DNA of 10,839 bases, from contig CP070771.1 in the NCBI GenBank assembly GCA_020345785.1, forward strand, positions 4,996,733-5,007,571, in the 5' to 3' direction. Of the stretch, positions 6,815-10,839 are shown piece after piece. A program made the translations under genes and the position numbers. A model generated the notes under the pieces. That model was not told the DNA's origin. It searched no databases and worked only from the letters and a program-made list of their open reading frames with translations. The DNA is from Desulfobacterales bacterium (GTDB lineage: Bacteria > Desulfobacterota > Desulfobacteria > Desulfobacterales > JAFDCJ01). Every line of letters begins with the position of its first letter. Within the stretch, counting starts at the first letter, position 1.

Positions 6815-6823
6815 AAAGGGAGG
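6815..6823 (+). promoter_or_regulatory. Ribosome-binding site deciding a TTG start for the amidohydrolase
   Basis: AAAGGGAGG ends at 6823. The GTG at 6823 uses the last G of this site and so cannot be initiated from it. The TTG at 6829 lies 5 nt further on, at ideal spacing, and gives an N-terminus beginning M-D-I-I-F-Y-N-G, as expected for this enzyme family. Confidence 0.7.
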
Positions 6824-6828
6824 TGCGT

Positions 6829-8430
6829 TTGGATATCATCTTTTATAACGGCAGGATCAACACCCTTGACGATTCCGCCAAGGTCTGCACTGCGGTGGGC
6901 GCTGCTAACGGCACGATCACCGCCGTGGGCTCTGATGAAGAATTGTACCGCTTGAGGCGCTCCGCAACCGAACTGGTTGATCTGAAAGGGGCGGTTATGT
7001 TCCCCGGCTTCATGGAGGCCCACAACCATTTAATGATTTACGGCTATCTGATCGACGGGATCGATCTGTCGGCGTCCAATGCTGCAAAGATGGCCGATAT
7101 CCTCACCCTGGTAAAATCCGAAGCTGAAAAACATCCGCCCGGCACCTGGATCAAGGGATCGCGCTATGCCGAGTATTTTTTAGCCGAAAACCGGCATCCG
7201 ACAAGAGCCGATCTGGATCAGGTCAGTCCGCAGCATCCGGTGATTCTCTATCACACCTCTTTTCATGCCTGCGCTTTAAACAGTCTGGCCTTGAAAACCA
7301 TCGGCATCGACCGTGAAACAGCCGCACCGCAAGGCGGTATCATTGAAAAAGATCCGGCCGACGGGGAGCCCACCGGCGTGCTCCATGATAATGCCATGAC
7401 GAACGTATTTAACACGCTGTTTTTTGATGATCTGGCAGCCATGTCCCGCCAGCGACGCATCTCACTTTGCAGCACGGCCACGGAATCCTTTGCCAGCAGG
7501 GGTTTGGTGCTTGTCGCCGACGCCATGGTAGCACCGCAGACGCTGGAGATATATCAGGAAACCTTGGCTGCCGGTCGGCTTAAAATTCGAATTTATACCA
7601 TGAATCACGACATCATGGCCGATTCTCTGGTCGACTCGCGGATCAAGACCGGATTCGGCTGCCCGCAATTGCGTATCGGTCCGATCAAGATATTTGCCGA
7701 CGGGGGGATGTCCAATCGCACCGCCGCCGTCGGTGATCCCTATCTGACGCCGCCTTACGGCAAGGGGCTTAAAATTCAAAGCCGGGAAGAATTAATCGAA
7801 ATCGTCAAACGGTATCATGCACTTGGCTATCAAATCGCCATTCACGCCCAGGGAGATGCCGGTATCGCTGATACCCTGGATGCGTATGAAGCGGTTTTAG
7901 GCCCCCGATCCAGCAACCCCCAGCGCCACCGGATCGAACACGGCGGCTGCCTTTATCCTGATCTTCTGCATAGGGCGGCGGCGATGAATATTCCGGTAGC
8001 CGTCCAGCCGGTTTTCTTTAGTGAGTTGGGAGACGGTTTCCTGGAAGCCTTTGGCGTTGATCTGGCCCAAAAGCTGTATCCTTTCAAAAGCATGCTCGAA
8101 GCCGGCATCAAAATCGGCGGCAGCTCGGACTGCCCGGTCTGTATGTTGGACCCGCGGCTGGGACTGCGGGATGCCGTATTGCGCCGGTCGCCTTCGGGCG
8201 AAATCATCGGGGCGCACGAAGCGCTGACCATGGATCAGGCCATTGCCCTGTATACCCGCGGCGCTGCTTACCTTTCTTTTGACGAAAACCATAACGGAAG
8301 CATTGCGCCGGGCAAGCGGGCGGATTTTACGGTGATGGCGGCCGACCCGCGCGATGTGAAACCGGAAGAGGTGCCGGACATCCCCTTTACCATGACGGTT
8401 GTGGGTGGGGAAATAGTATGGTCGAAGTAA
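6829..8430 (+). CDS. Metal-dependent amidohydrolase, YtcJ/NfdA-like (amidohydrolase family 3)
   Basis: This 533-residue hydrolase has an amidohydrolase TIM barrel and a split beta-sandwich made from both ends. Metal-site landmarks, numbered from the TTG: AHNH (His65, His67) after the PGFMEA strand, GPIKIFADGG with Lys287, IHAQGD with His339, RIEHGG with His371, and SSDCP with Asp434. This is the ordered H-x-H / K / H / H / D set of the superfamily. The C-terminal SIAPGKRADFTVM block and the closing TVVGGEIVW strand are the usual sandwich end. The best-known relative is N-substituted formamide deformylase; most YtcJ-type proteins have no known substrate, and I would not assign one here. No signal peptide is seen, so it is cytoplasmic. 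It is preceded by a 137-nt spacer and followed 57 nt later by a strong terminator, so the transcript ends here. Whether it is co-transcribed with the OmpA-like gene is unclear. Nothing looks truncated. Confidence 0.9.
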   Translation: MDIIFYNGRINTLDDSAKVCTAVGAANGTITAVGSDEELYRLRRSATELVDLKGAVMFPGFMEAHNHLMIYGYLIDGIDLSASNAAKMADILTLVKSEAEKHPPGTWIKGSRYAEYFLAENRHPTRADLDQVSPQHPVILYHTSFHACALNSLALKTIGIDRETAAPQGGIIEKDPADGEPTGVLHDNAMTNVFNTLFFDDLAAMSRQRRISLCSTATESFASRGLVLVADAMVAPQTLEIYQETLAAGRLKIRIYTMNHDIMADSLVDSRIKTGFGCPQLRIGPIKIFADGGMSNRTAAVGDPYLTPPYGKGLKIQSREELIEIVKRYHALGYQIAIHAQGDAGIADTLDAYEAVLGPRSSNPQRHRIEHGGCLYPDLLHRAAAMNIPVAVQPVFFSELGDGFLEAFGVDLAQKLYPFKSMLEAGIKIGGSSDCPVCMLDPRLGLRDAVLRRSPSGEIIGAHEALTMDQAIALYTRGAAYLSFDENHNGSIAPGKRADFTVMAADPRDVKPEEVPDIPFTMTVVGGEIVWSK

Positions 8431-8487
8431 AATGGGATGCATCCATATTAATTTAATCAAAGGGAATATCCATGCTCTGAGGCACAG

Positions 8488-8522
8488 CGCCCTGTTTTGT
8501 ATCGGGAAAACAGGGCGTTTTT
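8488..8522 (+). terminator. Rho-independent terminator of the amidohydrolase gene
   Basis: CGCCCTGTTTT (8488-8498) pairs perfectly with AAAACAGGGCG (8507-8517) across an 8-nt loop. Five T residues follow at once (8518-8522). The A-run on the 5' side and T-run on the 3' side mean it could also act on minus-strand transcripts, though no minus-strand gene ends here. Confidence 0.93.
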
Positions 8523-8576
8523 AATTTGCGGTAACGGTAATGTAAAAGGGGAGCGGACAACAATATCCAATATTAT

Positions 8577-8747
8577 ATGGGAAATCGGCCCGACTTAAAC
8601 GATGTTCCGCGATCCGGCTTGTTACAAATTGATACAAACTCGTATTTGACATTCTCCTTCAGAGGCGCAAATTACAGAAAAGTTGGCCAATTGTTCGTCG
8701 TAGATGAAAACGACAGTCAGATCCTGGCAGTTAGCCTTAGTCGATGA
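8577..8747 (+). CDS. Possible small hypothetical protein (56 aa)
   Basis: An ATG at 8577 opens a 56-residue frame ending at TGA 8745-8747. The product is unrecognised. Its second half is amphipathic, with alternating hydrophobic residues suggesting beta strands (SYLTFSFRG, then KVGQLFVVDENDSQILAVSL). This resembles a real protein end more than random sequence. Against it, the only purine-rich site (AGGGGAG near 8547-8553) is too far from the ATG, the frame is short, and a 73-residue minus-strand frame covers the same bases. It could be a small gene, the remnant of a larger one, or chance. Its stop falls at the first unit of the 8-bp repeat array. Confidence 0.22.
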   Translation: MGNRPDLNDVPRSGLLQIDTNSYLTFSFRGANYRKVGQLFVVDENDSQILAVSLSR

Positions 8748-8838
8748 AAAGCTGGGATGCCGGAAAGCCAGGAGGCTGGGAGGCCAGAATGCTGGGAGGC
8801 TGGAAAGCCATAAAGCTTTAAGGCCTTCGGGCATGAAG
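8743..8838 (+). repeat. Array of degenerate 8-bp units (GCTGGGAG-like)
   Basis: From 8751 to 8838 the sequence divides exactly into eleven consecutive 8-mers, each beginning with GC. The commonest forms are GCTGGGAG (twice exact) and GCTGGAAA, with variants such as GCCAGGAG, GCCGGAAA and GCCATAAA. A diverged unit, GATGAAAA, precedes them at 8743-8750. Degeneracy increases toward the 3' end. Because the unit is not a multiple of three it is not a coding repeat. It lies between a terminator and the phosphatase gene, ending 46 nt before that ATG. I have an impression that similar arrays occur between genes in Desulfobacterota, but cannot verify this here. Confidence 0.75.
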
Positions 8839-8884
8839 CGCAATTGTTAGACTCGAATACTTACGGATTAATCAGGTGACTGCA

Positions 8885-10528
8885 ATGAAAGCCAAAGAAC
8901 ACATCAAATGCTTCTGTTTTTTCTGGAAGCCTACGGTGGCAAGACGCATCACGCTGTATTTTCTGCTCTTCGGCGTGATTATTTTTTTTGTGACGTCCAT
9001 GCTGTTCACCATCGCCGGCAAAAAAGAATTCATGAATACCACCAGTAAAGTAATTAATCATCAGCTCGCCCAGTTGGGAAACAGCAAGGAACCCGATTTT
9101 ATCTGGCAGGGCATCAATCAATCTCTGCCGGAATTGCATCGCTTGCTGGAAATTCTGGCCAACCTGTCTTCGGCTTTTTATACGGTTAAAGACATTTCCA
9201 TTTACAGCAAAACGGCGCAGGGCTCAGCCTGGTACCGCCTGTATTTTCCCGAGGGACCGACACTTATGTTTGAACTCGTTGTGGAGGATTCCTATACCCG
9301 CAAACTGGACCGCTGGCTCGGGCATCGTTTCCGACCGGCCATGGCCAAGATTATGTCCGCCGATGGAACCCATGCCATGTTCGTCAACATCACCGGTCCC
9401 AAAGATGCGAATCACTATTTTCTAAAAATCGGCGTCGACAGCGAAGGCATGACCGGCTTTATGCACAAACAGATCAAGCATTTGATTTTATTTTTTTTGG
9501 TGGCCCTGATCCTCCTGCGGTTTTTAGGATACTACTTCGCACGCAAGATTGCCGGTCCCATAGAAAACCTGTCGGAAATATCCACCGATGTCGCCAAAGG
9601 CGACCTGTCAAAGACGGCGCCGGTGACCTCCAATGATGAAATCGGGGAATTAGCCAAAAATTTCAACCACATGATTGAAGGCCTGCGGGAGTGGGAACGA
9701 ATCAAAATGATTGAGTTTGAAATGGAAAAGGGTCAAAAAATTCAACGCGATTTTTTACCCGGGACCATTCCCCATTTACCCGACTGGAACATCGCGACCT
9801 GTTTCTTTCCGGCCGGCAAAGTCTCGGGGGATTTTTACGATGTGTTCAAACTTTCCGATGGCAGTATCGGCCTGGTTATCGCCGACGTCTGTGACAAAGG
9901 CGTGGGGTCCGCACTCTATATGGCCCTGTTTCGCAGCTTGATCCGCGTTTTTGCCGAACAGGCGGCCTATTGCGATGCGCCGGCCATCAGGCAACTCAAT
10001 CAACCCTGGGATAAAAATACCCCCGCGCTCTCCGCTGAAGATAAACAAAAGATTCGATTGCGAGCGGTTCCGTTTACCAATAATTACATCGCTCAGACAC
10101 ACGGAGATGAGGGCATGTTTGCCACTTTGTTTTTTGGCGTCCTGAATCCTGAAACCGGAATTCTATATTATATTAACGGCGGACATGAGCCGCTGTATCT
10201 TGTGAACTCAGAGGGCGTCAAGCAGAAAATCGATCCGACCGGGCCTGCCGTGGGGCTTTGGCCTGACACCACCTATGACATGGGACAGATCAGGATGGAA
10301 CCCGGGGACATGTTGCTCGGGTATACGGACGGAGTTACCGAAGCCCGTTCGCCGGCAGATGAGTTGTTTACCAGAGGCCGATTGCGTTCACTCATTGAAC
10401 AGCCGTTTACCACGGCCTCGGAACTACTGGAGCGCATCAAGGCCAACCTGTTCAGCTTCATTGATATTGCACCCCGACATGATGATGTGACCATGCTGGC
10501 CGTTCAGCGGGTTGTTAATGCGGGCTGA
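8885..10528 (+). CDS. Membrane-bound HAMP-SpoIIE (PP2C-type) serine/threonine phosphatase
   Basis: This is a 547-residue sensor phosphatase of the inner membrane. After a basic N-terminus, helix 1 spans about residues 22-44. A periplasmic domain of about 155 residues (45-198) is unrecognised, and helix 2 spans about 199-219. A HAMP linker follows (about 217-272, with the GPIENLS start and the DEIGELAKNFNHM end). A short charged helix leads into the SpoIIE/PP2C domain (about 293-542). Metal-binding aspartates are visible: SGDFYD (Asp316, Asp319), IADVCDKG (Asp334, Asp337), YTDGVTEA (Asp482) and RHDDVTM (Asp533, Asp534). Relatives such as RsbU dephosphorylate STAS anti-sigma antagonists in partner-switching pathways, but no STAS or anti-sigma kinase gene is in the window. 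AGGTGA (8874-8879) lies 5 nt before ATG 8885, while the upstream in-frame GTG 8876 overlaps that site, so I chose 8885. The target is unknown. Confidence 0.9.
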   Translation: MKAKEHIKCFCFFWKPTVARRITLYFLLFGVIIFFVTSMLFTIAGKKEFMNTTSKVINHQLAQLGNSKEPDFIWQGINQSLPELHRLLEILANLSSAFYTVKDISIYSKTAQGSAWYRLYFPEGPTLMFELVVEDSYTRKLDRWLGHRFRPAMAKIMSADGTHAMFVNITGPKDANHYFLKIGVDSEGMTGFMHKQIKHLILFFLVALILLRFLGYYFARKIAGPIENLSEISTDVAKGDLSKTAPVTSNDEIGELAKNFNHMIEGLREWERIKMIEFEMEKGQKIQRDFLPGTIPHLPDWNIATCFFPAGKVSGDFYDVFKLSDGSIGLVIADVCDKGVGSALYMALFRSLIRVFAEQAAYCDAPAIRQLNQPWDKNTPALSAEDKQKIRLRAVPFTNNYIAQTHGDEGMFATLFFGVLNPETGILYYINGGHEPLYLVNSEGVKQKIDPTGPAVGLWPDTTYDMGQIRMEPGDMLLGYTDGVTEARSPADELFTRGRLRSLIEQPFTTASELLERIKANLFSFIDIAPRHDDVTMLAVQRVVNAG

Positions 10529-10839
10529 AACACAGCAACGTCCGTCGCCGGTGGTTACTGAGGCCGCAACTGTTTGATCCTGGCTCAATATCAAAATCAT
10601 GCAAATCTCAAGCTCCAAAAACCAAATAACAAATAAATTCCAATGATCCAAATTCAAAATTAGACTCGACCGAGCTCGTCGCAGGCCATACAAATGACCG
10701 TCTACAGTTTTGCCCAATAGTGCCGTCACCGCCAGACCCGATTTTAGGATGCGCTGCGAAACAACTGTGTTGAATGTTTTGGTCATTAAATATTGTAATT
10801 TGGAGTTTGTTTGGAATTTGGTGCTTGAAATTTGGAATT
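10529..10839. repeat. Gene-free tail with a pair of diverged inverted AT-rich arms (possible small repeat element)
   Basis: Positions 10602-10629 and the reverse complement of 10807-10834 share about 24 of 28 bases (CAAATYTCAAGC, then CCAAA blocks). Looser similarity continues inward: AATGATCC near 10642 against AATGACC on the complement near 10780. The total arm length is therefore perhaps 60-70 nt around a GC-richer core of about 105 nt (10663-10768). The core contains the palindrome CGAGCTCG (10671-10678). The right arm reaches the window end and may be cut off. A minus-strand frame (10424-10786) starts in the right arm and runs into the antisense of the phosphatase gene, but it has no ribosome-binding site. 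No transposase is present. A non-autonomous, MITE-like or intergenic repeat unit is the best reading; no terminator for the phosphatase gene is obvious. Confidence 0.5.

Larger units (their letters stand above)
8431..8884. other. 454-nt spacer between the amidohydrolase and phosphatase genes
   Basis: It holds the terminator (8488-8522), the weak small ORF (8577-8747) and the 8-bp array (8743-8838). A perfect -35-like TTGACA is at 8646-8651, but no good -10 hexamer stands 16-18 nt beyond it. A short direct repeat, TACAAA, occurs at 8624 and 8634. I find no clear promoter for the phosphatase gene, although one must lie after the terminator. Confidence 0.6.

Noticed and set aside
8622..8843. 73-codon minus-strand frame across the 8-bp array
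   Set aside because: Its first half is simply the translated repeat (Pro/Ser/Leu/Ala-rich), and no ribosome-binding site or domain is seen.
10424..10786. 120-codon minus-strand frame at the window end
   Set aside because: No ribosome-binding site, about 105 nt antisense to the phosphatase gene, and much of it consists of the inverted AT-rich repeat. It is treated as part of the repeat element rather than a gene.

Overview
This window looks like chromosome from a Gram-negative, probably anaerobic bacterium. The placement within the sulfate-reducing Desulfobacterota (former Deltaproteobacteria) is an inference. It rests on the moderate GC content, a corrinoid-type URO-D methyltransferase paralogue beside a crotonase, an OmpA-like lipoprotein (which requires an outer membrane), and intergenic repeats of a style I associate with that group. 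No rRNA, tRNA, CRISPR, transposase or phage gene is visible.

Layout. Positions 23-3990 (+) form a compact cluster: a periplasmic solute-binding protein, an ABC permease overlapping it by 11 nt, a URO-D superfamily protein and a crotonase-fold enzyme. Import followed by demethylation or acyl-CoA chemistry is plausible, but the substrate cannot be read. No ATPase and no second permease follow. A zinc-finger/J-domain protein lies on the minus strand (4202-4942). It is divergent from an OmpA-domain lipoprotein (5207-6691), and the 264-nt spacer holds a good sigma70-like promoter for each. The minus-strand transcript would carry a roughly 130-nt leader containing inverted repeats. An amidohydrolase of the YtcJ type (6829-8430) follows and ends at a textbook rho-independent terminator (8488-8522). 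The next 360 nt hold a possible small ORF and a striking array of 8-bp units. The last gene is a two-transmembrane HAMP/SpoIIE-type protein phosphatase (8885-10528). The tail (10529-10839) has no convincing gene but carries two diverged inverted AT-rich arms around a GC-richer core, as in a small non-autonomous repeat element.

Start codons matter here. In three genes (1086, 2007, 6829) the best ribosome-binding site points to a TTG start. In three cases (1998, 6823, 8876) the upstream ATG or GTG abuts or overlaps that site and cannot be served by it.

Nothing in the window is a clear new defence or mobile system. The most interesting items are the structured leader of the J-domain gene, the 8-bp periodic array, the terminal inverted-repeat element, the crotonase lacking both hydratase glutamates, and the apparently incomplete ABC operon.
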